Positions 44,941-58,030 are shown, counted from the first letter of the stretch. The stretch: 64,000 bases of DNA from Antilocapra americana (GCA_007570785.1 ML662449.1:10164491-10228490); one strand, 5' to 3'. The notes: a model not told the origin generated them from the sequence alone. Numbers and translations are program-made.

Positions 44941-46375
44941 GTTAAACTTATTTTTTTAATTATGTTGGGAAAATGCCCATTGACAAAGATATACACTTGG
45001 AGGTATTTAGATATATTGTTATAAGACATGCAATTCATGAAACATCCTATTTAAAGTGATAGAGCCACTTTTTTAAAAAAGCAATCAATATAATTGTTAA
45101 AAAATAAAAAAAGGAAGACAAAAGAGAAAAGTAGGCAGGAAGGAGGAAGAAGAGATAATTGGGAAAATGCATATCTTTAAGTTTCACCACTAATATCTCT
45201 GTGTGATCAATGATGGATATTTTTTTTTTCATTTTACTTCTTGGTTTTAAAAATGTTCCTCATAAGTATGTATTTCTTTTACAATTAGAAGATTAACAAT
45301 AAATTTTAGTATTTTGTTGGGGGTGGGTGTAGCTCACGCATGTCTTAAGAGAGGAAAAGAAGCATACCAAAGAAAGGCCCTGTTGTCTCAATTTGAACTT
45401 ATTCATGGTTACTTCTGTTTCTACTATTAACACAGACTTTATCTTCCTCAAATTAAATCTATCTTAAATCAGAATAATCCCAAATATTGTCCCTCTGAGT
45501 ACTTCTCCCTCCTCTCTCTCTCAGTTGTGCCTCTGTTCTCCCCAGGAGCCTCCAGCTGACTCTTTCAACACTTGGCTCCATCATGAAATGCATTAAGAAT
45601 TATTTTCTTGCCTCTTCACTGGTCAGCCCCAGAACACCACCCACAAAGGGCCATAGAAGTTACAGGTACTCAAGAGGGATACTCCTGTCATTAAATCTCA
45701 CCAAGCTGGACTGGCAAGAATTTGGGAAATTAGCAATAAAGCATCCAAAGATTTGTTAAAAGAGACACACATTACAAACCTGTTGACAGCTCCTTGTATT
45801 CGTCCAAGTTATCCTCCTAAGAGTGAATGAGAAGCATGTTTCTACAAGGTATGAATACAGAGTAATAAGACTTTTGATACAGATGGTAGTTTCCATAGCC
45901 AAATGAAAATTGCTCTCCAATAATTAATCTAAAGAGGCAATACATATTTCAGTAATGTTTCCATTGCTTAAAATATTAAAAAATTCCTTAAAGCTGCATC
46001 ATAAGATATTAAAAAAAAGTCAGCACCGTTACTTTAACATTATATCTTATTTTTGAACAAAGATCTATTCCCCAACTTAAACATCTACCTTACTCATTAT
46101 AACTTATCTCCAAAAGTTTTGGAGACATCTTCAAAAACAAGCCAACCACCAAAGAATAATAAAGTCCCTTCCAAGAGTATAACAACAAACAAAATACAGG
46201 AACAACAACAACAAAAGACTTATCACAGACAGGGAAGTGTTTCAGCGTATGAAATCCAACCTGTCTTAAGCACTGATAGCATTGAAATTTGGCAGGAGTA
46301 AATATTCATGAATATTTGGGAGTCTGTAAGAGACTGATTTTTAAACTATATATGTAAATACATAAAGCACGTCTG
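44941..46375. other. No gene recognised; short A- and AAC-rich tracts
   Basis: A-rich clusters occur at 45100-45125, AAC repeats at about 46178-46215. The 82-codon frame at 46053-46301 is a by-product of A-rich codons. Confidence 0.45.
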
Positions 46376-46390
46376 TATACATACATATAC

Positions 46391-46593
46391 TTGGTGGCTC
46401 AGACGGTAAGGAATCTGCCTGCAGTGCAGAACACCCAGTTCAATCCGTGGGTCAGGAAGATCCCCCGGAGAAGGGAATGGCTACCCACTCCAGCATTCTC
46501 GTCTGGAGAATTCCATGAACAGAGAAGCCTGGTGGGCTATAGTCCCTGGGGTTGCAAAGAGTCTGACACGACTGAAAGACTTTCACTTCACTT
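46391..46593 (+). mobile_element. Bov-tA SINE with imperfect TSD
   Basis: Near-complete plus-strand copy ending 'gactttcacttcact'. TATACATACATATAC (46376-46390) and TATACATACATGTA (46594-46607) flank it. Confidence 0.9.
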
Positions 46594-46653
46594 TATACAT
46601 ACATGTATATGTATATTACCAACCCCCTCAAAAGCCACAAATATTTTTGCATG

Positions 46654-46659
<6 letters not shown>

Positions 46660-46691
<32 letters not shown>
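46660..46691. repeat. (TA)n microsatellite
   Basis: About 16 uninterrupted TA units, likely polymorphic in length. The overlapping Tyr/Ile frames on both strands are artefacts of this array. Confidence 0.95.
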
Positions 46692-46694
<3 letters not shown>

Positions 46695-47343
46695 CCAAAA
46701 ATTGTATTTAGCTTGGAAATATGATTGTAGCAAATCAGCGATTGACCCACAGATCACATTCTGTACGGCGAGAGAATTGATCAAAACAGAAGCAAAAGTC
46801 AGTCTTTCTGATTTACTAAAGCATGAAGTAATGATACTGAGAATGTCTTGCATTTGGCACCTTTGTGATGCAGAAACTTTGTGCATTAAAGCAGACCATC
46901 CAAATTTGTAACATAGAGCTCTGGAGGTATTCAATTTTTGTGATTACATAGAGACACCCTCTACCAAAAGTATGGTACCCATATGCTTCCCTCCATCTAA
47001 GTCTGAACCCCATTGGAATTAAGAGCTGAGTCTAGCTCTCTGGCAGAAGACAGAAATATTTGTTTAGGAAGAAAGTTATGAGCCACTAATATCAAAGAAC
47101 CTCTGAGACACTAACCTTTCGTTTGAGATTGATATAACCTATCCTCACAAACAACTCCACGTTTACATCATGAGTCTTCAAAGCATTTTCAAAAGGCTTT
47201 CCAATTTAACCTTAAGACATTGAAGTCAAAGCCTGAACCTACCAATGATAGGAGCACTTGTTTAATATTTTCCAGGATAGTAACTAATGCTCACCTTTCA
47301 AGTAAGAAACACTCAGTTGTATGGGAATGAAATCTCTGACTCT
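46692..47343. other. No feature recognised
   Basis: No repeat or exon could be named in this segment. Confidence 0.45.
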
Positions 47344-47556
47344 ACAGCAGTTGGAAAACTACAACCCAGGGGCCAAACCATTCAGACCAACTGCTTTTGT
47401 AAATAAAGTTGGATTGGAACACAGCCATGCCTGTCTGTTTATGTTCTGTCTAGGGCTGCTACAAATGCAGAGGGGAGGAGCTGTAATTGACCTCCTATGG
47501 CCAGCAAAACCTAAAATACTCCCCATCTGACTCTTCCCAGAAAGTCTGCTGATGCC
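47344..47556 (+). mobile_element. Ancient hAT-like non-autonomous DNA transposon
   Basis: Begins 'cagcagttggaaaactac' and ends 'aagtctgctgatgcctgg', which are degraded terminal inverted repeats. Internal 'ttgtaaataaagttggattggaacacagcc' and 'ctgtctagggctgc' match a common mammalian element whose family name I am not sure of. Confidence 0.65.
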
Positions 47557-48674
47557 TGGACTAGAATATTCATTTTGTTTTCTAACAAAATAATTTCAAT
47601 AGTATTGCTTAATAACTGAATTCACAAATATTTTCCCATTCCATTGGATAGAAAACTAAGTTAAAGCCAATGGTACAAAGAAAGCATTAATGACATTATG
47701 TTTGCCAACAAAGACATTTGAGGCTGGTGATTTATCATCTCAGCCTAGCACAACACCTGCTTGGTCTGAATCCACACATCTGTATCAGGAACACAGTATG
47801 CAATTCACATTTTCTTCTGTTATTATAAGAACAAAGCTTCAGTGTAAAGACTTAGTCACATATAGTATTTATAATGATATATCAAAATCATCAAGTGAAC
47901 TACAAATAAGACATGATGAACTGGTGTTTAGAATGGGAAGGACATTTCTCACCAGGTGCTAATAATTTGAAGGTAGATTTGACTGCAGGCTTACATACAT
48001 TGATACAGCGCTCCCTTAATCAAAGGATAGTTGAAAAGAATATGAAATGAGCTGACACATTTTGACATGATTGCCAATTGCAGGGCAGATACACGTGTGC
48101 TGCACATTGGGAATGCAGTGGAAAGCGTTTCATTCCCTTAAGTATGGATTTTAAATCAGTTCCTGAGATGAACATTTCAAACATATATGCTCACAGTTCT
48201 GAAACACTCACCCAAACCAGGAAAATGTGCATGAAAGTCTTTTCCATTCCTGCATATCCCCAATTTATTTTGAATTACAACATAAACTATAAAAGAACCA
48301 GAAGAAAATATAACTTGTGGTTTGTATGGTAAGGAAGACTAGCTAAACATAAAAGCAAAGGAAGAAACCATAAAGGAAAAACAGACCGATTTGACACATA
48401 CAACTTTAAAATATCTGTATATCAAAAAAGTTGTAAAAATGACAAAAGAAATATATAATATAAAAGACTGTATTCTTATATATTGCAAATCTTTAACATT
48501 TATGAAAAATAATAAACAACATTCATTAAATTAACCATTCAACAAACTTTAAGTGAACATCTACCCTAATAGGCTTGGGCTCCCACGGCTGACCTCACTG
48601 TTCCAGGACTGATACGTGGACTCCAGTTCTTCTTCCAGCATAGAATGACGTTCACCCTGGTATTCTGCCATCAC
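47557..48674. other. No gene recognised
   Basis: Short frames at 47690-47962 and 48078-48332 show no domain. No repeat is recognised. Confidence 0.4.
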
Positions 48675-48800
48675 GAGTCTCAGTTTCCTCATCTTAAAAT
48701 GGGTCCTAACCAGAGTACTTAACTCCTAGGCTTCTAGTGAAGGTTAAACAAGAAGAAATGCACAGAGCTCACAGACCTGGCTTATAGCACTTGCGTGTAA
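48675..48800 (+). mobile_element. MIR SINE fragment
   Basis: Core 'gagtctcagtttcctcatctt', 'aaaatgggtcc', then 'gaaggttaaacaag' are MIR-like. Confidence 0.6.
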
Positions 48801-48884
48801 ATTTTATGATATCACATTATCTTCACTGTCTGTCAGATGTAAAGGCTTGCTAGTTTTCTCTCAATATCTATTCTTTTCTTAATT

Positions 48885-49379
48885 GAAGTATAATTTACAG
48901 TGGTGTGTTAGTTTCGCATGTACAACAAAGTGATGCACTCTGTGTGTATATATATATATATTTATATGGCTTCCCTGGTGGCTCAGATGATAAAGAACCT
49001 GCCTGCAGTGAGGGAGACTTGGGTTCAGTCCCTGGCTCAGCAAGATCTTCTGGAGAAGGGAGTAGCTACTCAGTTCAGTATTCTTGCCTGGAGAATTCCA
49101 TGGACAGAGGCGCCTGGTCAGCGGCAAGTCCATATGGTCAGAAAGAGTCACACACAATGGAACAACTAACATTTTCACTTTCTTTTCATATATATTTTTT
49201 TTTCAGATTCTTTTCCAATATAGGTTATTACAAGATATTGAATATATAGTTCCCTGTGCTATCCAATAGGTTCTTATTTACTTATTTTGTATATAGTAGT
49301 GTGTGTATGTTAATCTCAAACTCCTAATTTATCCCTTGTCCCCTCTTTCCTCTTTGGTAACCATAAATTGGTTTTCTAT
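48885..49379 (-). mobile_element. Old L1 3' end, minus strand, split by a SINE
   Basis: 'aattgaagtataatttacag', 'gtgtgttagtttcgcatg', after the SINE 'attcttttccaatataggtt', 'gatattgaatatatagttccctgtgct', then 'ggtaaccataaattgg' match L1 3' UTR in reverse. A second SINE ends the segment. Confidence 0.8.
48968..49182 (+). mobile_element. Bov-tA SINE inside old L1
   Basis: Plus-strand, near complete from 'ggcttccctggtggctc'. A (TA)n stretch precedes it and similar 'atatatattt' follows. Confidence 0.9.
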
Positions 49380-49583
49380 GTTGCTTCAGTCGTGTCCAAC
49401 TTTGTGCAACCCTATGGACTGTAGCCCACCAGGCTTCTCTGTCCATGGAATTCTCCAGGCGAGAATCCTGGAGTGGAGTACCAAGATCTACTTCAGGGGA
49501 TCTTAGGGATGAAGTCCGCATCTCTTACTTCTCCTACATTGGCAGGTGGGTTCTTTACCACTAGTGCCGCCTGGGAAGCCCAT
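49380..49583 (-). mobile_element. Bov-tA SINE between L1 pieces
   Basis: Minus-strand copy from 'ttgcttcagtcgtgtcc' to 'gccgcctgggaagccc', with scrambled sequence in its middle ('gtaccaagatctacttc'). Confidence 0.88.
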
Positions 49584-49589
49584 ACTCTG

Positions 49590-50345
49590 GATGCTAGTAC
49601 TTTAATAGTTTGCAAATATTTTCTGCCACTTCCTTGATAATGTCCTTTGAAGCACATCTTTAATTTTGATAAAGTCCAGTCTGTCTGTTTCCTTTGTTCT
49701 TTCTGAGTTGATTTCATTTCTAAGGAGCCATTGCCGTGTTTCTTCCAAGAGTTTTATAGTTTTAACTCTCATATTTAGAACTTAGATTAATTTTTTAGTT
49801 AATTTTTGTTTGTGGTGTGAGGTAGAGGAACAACTTCATTCTCTTGCCTGTGGATATCTAGTTGTCCTATCCATCCTTAACAACTTTATTCTGTGACTAT
49901 TTTAAGAAATTCTTTTTGCACTCTGACATATTTTCCTATAATTTCCCCTACAATTTTTGGATTTTACTTTTAGGTAAATTTAGATGGATTTGATTCAGTG
50001 GTTGGTCTAAAGTCGAGATCCAAATTTCTTTCTTCTGTTTGACTATCATTCAACACAGAGACACTTTCTGAATACTCTTATCTTTTTTCTCCTCATCTGT
50101 GATGCCTCCTCTGTGAAATAACAAATCATATATGCTCAAATTTGAGCAAGCTCTGCGAGTTGGTGATGGACAGGGAAGCCTGGCATGCTGCAGTCCATGG
50201 TGTCGCAAAGAGCCGGACATGACTGAGCAACTGAACTGAACTGATACATGCTTGGGTATGTTTCTGGGTTCTCTTTTCTGTTTCACCATTATATTTATCC
50301 ACATTCAAATTAGCATAGCTTTATAATAACTCATTGGATTTTTAA
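49590..50345 (-). mobile_element. Old L1 ORF2 region, minus strand, split by BovB
   Basis: 'tttgcaaatattttctgcc', 'ggagccattgccgtg', 'caagagttttatagttttaactc', 'ttagttaatttttgtttgtggtgtgagg', 'gtggatatctagttgtcc' and 'tttctgggttctcttttctg' follow L1 ORF2 in reverse. It may belong with the 48.9-kb piece, with an internal deletion. Confidence 0.75.
50142..50243 (+). mobile_element. BovB 3' end fragment
   Basis: A ~100-bp plus-strand BovB terminus: 'gcaagctctgcgagttggtgatgg', 'cctggcatgctgcag', ending GAACTGAACTGA. Old L1 continues on both sides. ATATATGCT/ATACATGCT flanks may be an eroded TSD. Confidence 0.88.
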
Positions 50346-51660
50346 AATTTCAACGGTTTTGTTTCATTTCTGGAACATCTATTTGACTATTTTTCAAATA
50401 CAGCTTTTCTTTATCCATGATTTTCTGAAGTTTCTTTGTGATTTATATTCCTTATCTCTAATCAGTTGACATAATGATTATATAGTCCTGTTTAGATTAT
50501 TCTATAATGCCCAATTTCAGAGCTACTAATTTCATATTTGTTACGGCTGTTGTTAGCGCATTCTTTATGGGATTTCCTTTACTGGGCATTCTCATAGTGG
50601 AAAAAATGTATTAACTTAGCAGTTTTCACTTGTTCTTGGTAAGATCCTAGGGGTTTCCCCTATTTTGTGACTTATTTTAGGATACTTTATTGATTTGAAG
50701 TCTTCACACCATGTGAAAGGGAAACTCCAGACCCTTCTCCTTGTCATGGTTGTTTGATTTCCATCAATTGACTCGTCCATATTTTTTCACACAGAGCCTA
50801 AGATCACTTGTATTCCCTGCATTCAAACTCCATTTTAGTGGACAAAGCACCTTTTATGACTTCCAGGGTTAGCATTAACAGTACGTCTTTTAGAATGCAT
50901 GTTAACAAAGGTTGTAAAGGTCCTCCTGAAATACTGCAACATAATGAGTGCTTGTAGACACCAAGGCTGAACAGACTACTACATTAACACAATATATGTA
51001 TTTATAATAACAACTTATAATGTCATCATACTTTCAAACTTGATTGGAAGGAAAAGAGCCAGGACATAGATCTTCCTCAAAAAATGGATTGAAGAGTAAT
51101 ATAATCTCTTTTTACCTAGAACAAAAATGGCCATCATTCTGCTTCTTGTCTCTAAAAAAGAATTTCACACCACTTAAAGTTCACTGTTCTATGTGCTAGC
51201 TCTTCATGAACAAATGTGTAAATCATAGGTATCAAACTGCTTTAAAATGGACAACAGTTTGCTAAATTGGAGGAGAAAAATTATTTTGCACTTTATAACA
51301 CTGACATATAATGATATATATCAGTAAATTTTATGAAAGATTCTTATCTATCTTTTTATTTAATTTTATACATCTAAAAGAGTACTGCTATAAAGTCAGA
51401 GTTTAGGCAGTTCAGTTCATTAGTTTCTATCATTCACATTTTTTAATGTCTGTAACTTTCTAGATTATAACATCTCTGTTTCTTTGAGCAGGTCTTATCA
51501 TGGTAACATGAGTATTAAACAGATAATAAAAAAAATTATGCATTGCAGCCATAATGTACCAATGGCATTTCCAACAAGCATTACATGTTCCTGAAGATTT
51601 TGAAAGTCAAATTTATTTCTAATGAGATTGGAAAATATACTATGGAAATACCATGTGAAA
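50346..51660. other. No feature recognised
   Basis: AT-rich; some portions could be diverged L1 continuing from 50.3 kb, but I cannot anchor them. Confidence 0.35.
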
Positions 51661-51791
51661 TGAAGTGAAGTGAAGTGCAAGTTGCTCAGTCGTGTCTGAC
51701 TCTTTGTGGCCCTATGGACTATATAGTCCATGGAATTCTCCAGGCCAGAATACTGGAGTGGGTAACCATTGCCTTCTCTAGGAGATCTTCA
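51661..51791 (-). mobile_element. Bov-tA SINE 3' part with GAAGT array
   Basis: A GAAGT-unit repeat (51661-51677) leads into the tail of a minus-strand SINE, ending in the middle block 'cttctctaggagatc'. Head absent. Confidence 0.85.
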
Positions 51792-53104
51792 ACTTACAAA
51801 ACTCCTACTCTATCAGAAAGTTGAGGTTGTTGTTTACAAGGTCTCTTAAGACAAGGGTATTACTTGGAATTAGCCACTAGTGGCAATAAATTTTTTGTTT
51901 TTGCAAAACAAAATCTAATGCCTTCTTAAAAGAAATTCAAAATGGCAGAATGGTGAAACAAAGTATGGAGACTGTAAGACATATAAGCATTTTCAGAGAA
52001 TCTCAGAGTAAGTTAAATAATACTGGATAGGGCAAAACAACTTTTTTCTATTTTATTCTATTGTGAGTTCCACTTAATAAAAAGTTAATTAATGAAAACC
52101 AACCATTTGCTTTCTGAATTTAAAAAATAAATAGTCCATTTAAGTATATGCTAAAATGTGCTAGGCATAGTATAAAACTGATCACATTTTCATAGAAATA
52201 CATAGATTAGTAACAAGATAATGGGCAATGAGTAACATTTTCTCCAAGCTATTAAATTCTTTTAATGTTCTAAGGTACAAGGAAATGTGGATTTAATGTG
52301 AGGTTATACTTCTACGGATTCTTATCTGTATCTCTCCAGTGAGTTGTTATTTCAGAACATTTATAACTCTTAGCAGAGAAAACTCTCATTTTATATTCTT
52401 GCAAGCTGGAACCAAAAGAAAGTGTTTGGGAGCTTCTGACACAAAAAGATTTCATTTTCCTAGCACAGCCGAACTATTAGAAGTTTGACTGCTATATTGA
52501 ATGCCTTTTATGTTTCCTGTTCATTTTGGATGGGAGCAAGGGAAATGAGACTGAGTCATCCTTTAAGTCAGCCCCCTAAGAATTGAGGATTTAAGGCTAG
52601 AGATTGCATAGTTGCAATCCGCCTGATCCACTGTTCATGTTATAAGAGGTGAAGGATGGCTTTAACTACAATTCCAAAAACACAGGAGCTGGCCCAGAAA
52701 CCAAAGCCAAAACGAGAGATGGGAGGTCGGAAACACGAGGAGTCTTATTAAACCAATCAATCAAGAAATATTTATAAAGGGCCTAAAATGTTTCTCACGT
52801 TGTATCAGGCAAGAAAAGATCAAACCTCAAGGAAAAGGGGAAAATAAATACTCGAAAGGCAGCATATTATATTATATAAACATATGAAAGTAAAATTAGT
52901 CTTGAAAAGGAAACCAAAGGGCAAAGAGAATAGAAGTAAAACAAGAAGTAAAAAAAATAATATATAGAAAAACAATTGGAAAAAAGAATTAGATACACAG
53001 AGCTGGTCAAGTAACAGTAATGAATAATTTTCCTAAAAGCAGTTGACAAAGAGAGTCACAACCAGCCCTGAAGAGGGGAGAATTCAAGTACATTTTCTGA
53101 CCCA
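51792..53104. other. No gene recognised
   Basis: AT-rich, repeat-poor. A region around 52500-52760 has more balanced composition but no recognised identity. Confidence 0.4.
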
Positions 53105-53430
53105 ATCTAAAATATCATATGATATCACTTGAATCTTAAAAACAAAAAAATATACAAGTGAGCTTATTTGTAACAAATTAGAAAACAAGACAGAAATAGA
53201 CCCACAGCCATGGAAAACAAACTTATGGTTCCCAAAGAGGAAAGGTGTAGGTTATATATATGAAATATCTAACCAACAAGGACCTACTGTATAGCAGAGG
53301 GAACTATACTCAATATTTTGTAATAACATATAGGGGAAAAGAATCTGAAGAATATATACATGTAATTGAATCACACTGGAAACTAACACAACATTGTAAA
53401 TCAACTGTACTTCAGTAAGAAAAAAAAAGT
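53105..53430 (+). mobile_element. Old L1 3' UTR (L1M-type)
   Basis: 'atcatatgatatcacttg', 'ccatggaaaacaaacttatgg', 'accaacaaggacctactgt', 'ctggaaactaacacaacattg', 'caactgtacttcagtaag' with A-tail match the same old L1 type as the copy at 4.0-5.0 kb. Confidence 0.8.
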
Positions 53431-53468
53431 CTAAGATCATATTATGCCAGCTCTGGGTGAGACCTTAG

Positions 53469-53711
53469 AGACCTGACCCTGCTCTCTCCAAGAAGAAAGG
53501 CAAGTGTCCTGTGGACGGGTCACACCAAGGAGCCCATCTCAGGCCAGAACCCATATCTTGGATTCCCCTGCAGCCACTTGCAATCCAAGTCCCGCTCAAG
53601 GCCTCAAAGCCAAAGAAAGACCCCATGAAAGCCGCGGCCATAAAGAGGAGAAAGGAGTTTGAGTACAGCAAGAGAAGGCTGAAAGAAGACACAGTAGCAA
53701 AACGTCGTTAG
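53469..53711 (+). other. Unassigned Lys/Arg-rich open frame, possible exon or pseudogene
   Basis: About 80 codons are open between stops, in the most GC-rich patch of this part of the window. The frame ends KRRKEFEYSKRRLKED and TVAKRR before a TAG. A pyrimidine-rich stretch ending in CTCTCCAAG lies at about 53480-53492 and could serve as a splice acceptor. A good ATG near the start is lacking (first codon in the shorter frame is GTG). It is not explained by any repeat I know. It could be a terminal exon of a small basic protein, a decayed gene copy, or chance. I cannot assign a family. Confidence 0.3.
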
Positions 53712-53939
53712 TCAGTGCGACCTGAATTCCAGGCAGTCCAGCCAAGCAGAAGGAGAGGCTGTGCATTTGCTTTCCACATGCCCTCCACATGCCAAATCAT
53801 CCTTTGAGTTTGAAAGTGCCCGTTTACCTAGGACACTTGACTTGACCCATGTGTCTGTGGGCCCTTTATGACACCTACTTTTTCTCGTTTCAGAAGCACT
53901 GAAATACAATTTGAGAAACACTATAGCTCACCCGACCTT

Positions 53940-54080
53940 TTTCAAAGCTCCCAGACAAATTCCAAACTCGCCAGCTTTCCTCATCTCAGGAGTGTGAAAT
54001 CTTATTTTCCAGTTCTCTGCTCAAATTTAACAAGCCACCTCCTGCTTAACCTTCTTCTGTGAAACCTGAAAGCACCAGAC
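53940..54080 (+). mobile_element. Possible L2 LINE fragment
   Basis: 'tctctgctcaaatttaac', 'cacctcctgcttaacc' and 'tctgtgaaacctg' weakly recall the L2 3' coding region. High divergence. Confidence 0.3.
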
Positions 54081-57000
54081 AATTGTACGCCCAGCCCTTG
54101 CTCCTCTGAGCCCTCCAACTCTGCTCATCTGAAGTCCTTAGAGCCACAATTTCAAATCTCTGATAATAGCCCTGAGCGACCTGGAGTATAATGTAAGGGT
54201 TAACTTATGTCTTTGCACCTTAAATACGCAAGAACATTCCCCCACCAAAAAAAAAAAAAGTGTCTTTCTACCCAACCTCCCACCCTTTGACTTTAAGAAA
54301 GAAGCATTCAGACAGCATTTAATTGTCTCCAAACTATCAAAGACTGATTAAATGAATCTATGTGGAGGCTGGGGTTTTGTTGATGATGTTGTTTTTACTA
54401 CTTTCTGGTGAAGATACATTTAGTGAAAACACTATGGCTCTCAATTAGGCAGCTGGGTGACTTATAAATATATATTTATGTTTGAAGCCTAAGTGGCCAT
54501 TGGCTTCCCTACTGTTTTACTTAGCTAACAAAACAACTCTATCAAAGTAAGTATTATTCCAAAACCCAACTTCCTGTGCAGAATGCTCCCACGTGCACCA
54601 TCAGTCTGGCTCTCTGATGAACTACATCGTTTCTTATAAACTGTCCATGGCCCATAAATTTCCAGGCATAAAGGCTATTACTGTGCTGTGCAGATCTGCA
54701 GACATTCTGGGCCTTTCAAACTCCATTTTACCTGGCTGGAAATGAGGCTAGGGGAGAAACCCATCTCCAAACTTCTCTCTTCTTCTTGTCCGCCCCACTG
54801 CCATTTGATCAGGGAGAATGGTTTAATGTGCACAAGATTGGATCAGGGTTTATTTCAACTGATTTTAAGCAGCTTCTTTATCAAATTAGCATCTTCTTTC
54901 TGTGAGAGCTACATAACAGGGAAGGGAAAAGAGAGATAGGGCAATTTCCTAATTAATCTGCTAAGCGTAGATCGGAAAGTTCATAAGGAGAAAAAAAAAT
55001 CATTTTTCTTGCAGTAGCTAAATGATTCTAGACAATAGTGAAAGAGGAATCATAAGAAAATGCTTTAGAATCCCAGTGAATGGCTAAATGTAGTTTATAT
55101 CAGTACAAATTATGTTACTCAAGACTGTATCATTATCAGAAAATGTTAGGCTACTACCAGATTTCTGGTCTAAAAGTGAAATAATATCGTCTAGTAACAC
55201 CCTAATTCTCACTGGCATCACCAGTTCTCATGTTTGTGCTTTACAGTTCACAGTGGGTTCCTAGGCATAATCTCATCTGACCTTCATGAATAGGTACAAA
55301 GGATTTACAAGGACAAATTGGGCAATGACAGGTGGTTGTCCCTAAGATTTCTTGACAACTCATCTCCAGTTTCCTTCAGTTGTCTTTAATAATGAAAACA
55401 CTGGTGGTGATGTTGATAGTAGGTAGACTATGCCATGTGACTTGCAGACCAGGGTATCACTAAACATTTGCTACAAAGGAAGTGAAAATATAAGCTTATG
55501 TTTGCCAAAGCCAAGCCACTTCAATTTATAAACATCCCTATGATGGTTTCGAGAGCAGATTAATCCATATTAGAATTTTTAAGACAAATAGGGAGGATTC
55601 CTCAAGCAAAGAAAGAAAAGGAAGGAAGGAAAGACTTCTATTATTTTCAGACATGGTGTGTCCAAGGGTTTTTTCCCTTGTGCTAAAAAGCAATCTCACC
55701 TTACCATCCTCTAACCTAGAATCTGTCTTTTCACCTTCACACTTCCATTCACATCTCATTAAGTAAAGAGTGAAATGTTCATGCTATTGTTAGTCTCTTT
55801 GACACAGAATTACAGTGTTTTGTTAAACAGTTTTTCCCAGAATATAAGGAAATTGTGGTTGTTTGTGTGATGTATTTAGTGCAGAGGAGGCTAGTAAATT
55901 CTAAGCAGATAAGAGAGGTTTTTCTTCCTTAATCACTTTAAAACCATTAAAAAGTGTTTTTTTTTCAGGCAGTTATGATTCTAATGTGAACATATTCATC
56001 AAGCACACTAACTGAATCTAAGTTGCAGGATGTGGAGTAGAGGAGACCAGAGAATGAAATAACATTCAGTATCTCAATGTCTGGGTCTCAGTATCCCTTT
56101 AAAAATACAGTCTTACTTACTAAATTACTGTTGCATTTATAATATTATGATCATTTTCATCTTTTATGTCTTGAAAAATACTGCTTGTTGTACTATAATA
56201 TATATTCCACAACAAGTAGGATTCAACAGGACCATATTTTTTCCCCAGATGTAATTTCTCCACCATTTATATATAAAATTTTCACTGAAAATTCTATTTC
56301 CAGAGAAATATTCAAAATGAATACTATAATTTTTAATAAAATCACAACCACTGCATGCCATTGAATGATTCTTAAAATATCAGTAGAAAAATCCTAGGTA
56401 ACTGAAATAAGATGTAAAAACTAGCACAGAAAATTATTTTTCATTGTTTACTCTGGGGTTCATTCATTTAAAGTGCTTATTACGTTGTGCAAGATGAGGT
56501 TATTCTCTTGTGGAAGTTTTCTTTTAAAAAGATCATAAAGTCTCACTGTGAATATTTAACTGAAGAGTAATAACACAGTGTCAGATACTTACACAGCATA
56601 ATAGCGTAACACTCTGCATTCTGACATCTGTCCATGCAGATGTTTAAAGCTTAAGTTCTTCAAGATATTTTTTTTTAAGTTTCACATACAAAGATCTGGA
56701 AATAATTTTTTATATTAAAGCTACTTTGTTAACTATTTCACTGTCAGCAATTTAATTAATTGAAACAGAGGCAGAAAAGCCAGTGATTTATACAGATTTT
56801 CTAAGAAGAATTTGGTCCAACGGGAGGAACAAAAAGATCTACAAGCAACTTTTTTACTGACACACCATCATCAATCACCTTGTAAAAAAATTTACATCAT
56901 TTACATGTATATATGTAATACAGTTTCTTATTCTTATTTGGGTTTTTTTTTTTTCCTCTTGATTTGAGTCAGTGTAGCAAGTAATTTGATCTCGAAAAGG

Positions 57001-57929
57001 AATCATTAACTTTCAAAGCAACAATAGCTATGTTGTGCTAAAAAGTAAGTCTCAGTTATCCTTCTCATATGCCATAATGTCGCTGCTAAATATGAATGTG
57101 ATATATTTCTTTTTAATTAAAAGTAGTTGCATTGTGGTGTGATTTTTAATAACTTCAGAGTCTTCAGATTTGTACATTTTAGATTCATGTTGGAACTTGT
57201 ACACCACCACATGCTGACTACAAAATTCATTAGCACGTAAATCATGTTTTAGTGATCATCTTTTAAGCAAAGTTAGTTTGATTGTGAAGCACTCACCGGT
57301 TAGCTTATTTATTATGAAGGTTTATCAGGCAGAGCAGTGAAGTTAATCAGTAACAAATAAAAGATTTAAACCTAGAGATACATCAGCCATTTTTTACAAA
57401 AACAAACATTTGGGACTTCTTAATAAACACTCATGAAAATATATTGTAATGGTTACTTCAGAAACCATATTTCCATATTACATGCAAAGTTTAAAGGAGA
57501 TTTCCTAGTCCTGTTGAAAACAGAAGGGAACATAACATTATTTTCTTGAGTTTATTACCTGACTATATGTCCATAGAAGACACTTCCTTTGATTTGCTTT
57601 AGAATCAATATGCAGTTTGCTATTTCTGTTTTCCTACATGGCTTAAGGTGTTGCTATCACTTATGATAAAGTCCTCTCATTTACCCATGTCTCTGGTAGG
57701 TATAAAGTATCAATAACTCTAAACAAGTTAAAGCGAATTCATTCTTAGAAGGTTTTGATGTTATAATTCTCTTATTCCATAAAATTTTATGGAAGAAAAT
57801 CATGATACCAAATATAATTAGGACCAACTTCAAACTGATGGGCAAAAGCTTCTTTTGCTCCACTGGGCCATTTTAGAAAATAAAAAAGTGTGAGACATCA
57901 TGACTTTTAACAGTGGATTTATGTACAAA
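54081..57929. other. Longest block without recent repeats
   Basis: Nearly 3.9 kb contain no SINE, BovB or young L1. Only short A/T runs and a GGAAA cluster (about 55606-55632) are seen. Frames are short and featureless. Weak MIR-like text near 55240-55290 ('ctttacagttcacagtggg', 'aatctcatctgacc') may be an old repeat. Confidence 0.45.
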
Positions 57930-58030
57930 CTGTGAATCTTTGAAAAAAATCTCTGGGTCTCAGTTTCCTTATCTTTAAAATGATTGGAAGAGGTAGAGGA
58001 TTGAAGTAGGTTATATCTAAGTTTCTCGCA
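57930..58030 (+). mobile_element. MIR SINE fragment
   Basis: 'ctctgggtctcagtttccttatctttaaaatg' is the MIR core; flanks decayed. Confidence 0.6.

Noticed and set aside
46593..46934. Overlapping Tyr/Ile-rich frames on both strands
   Set aside because: Product of the (TA)n microsatellite reading through in every frame.
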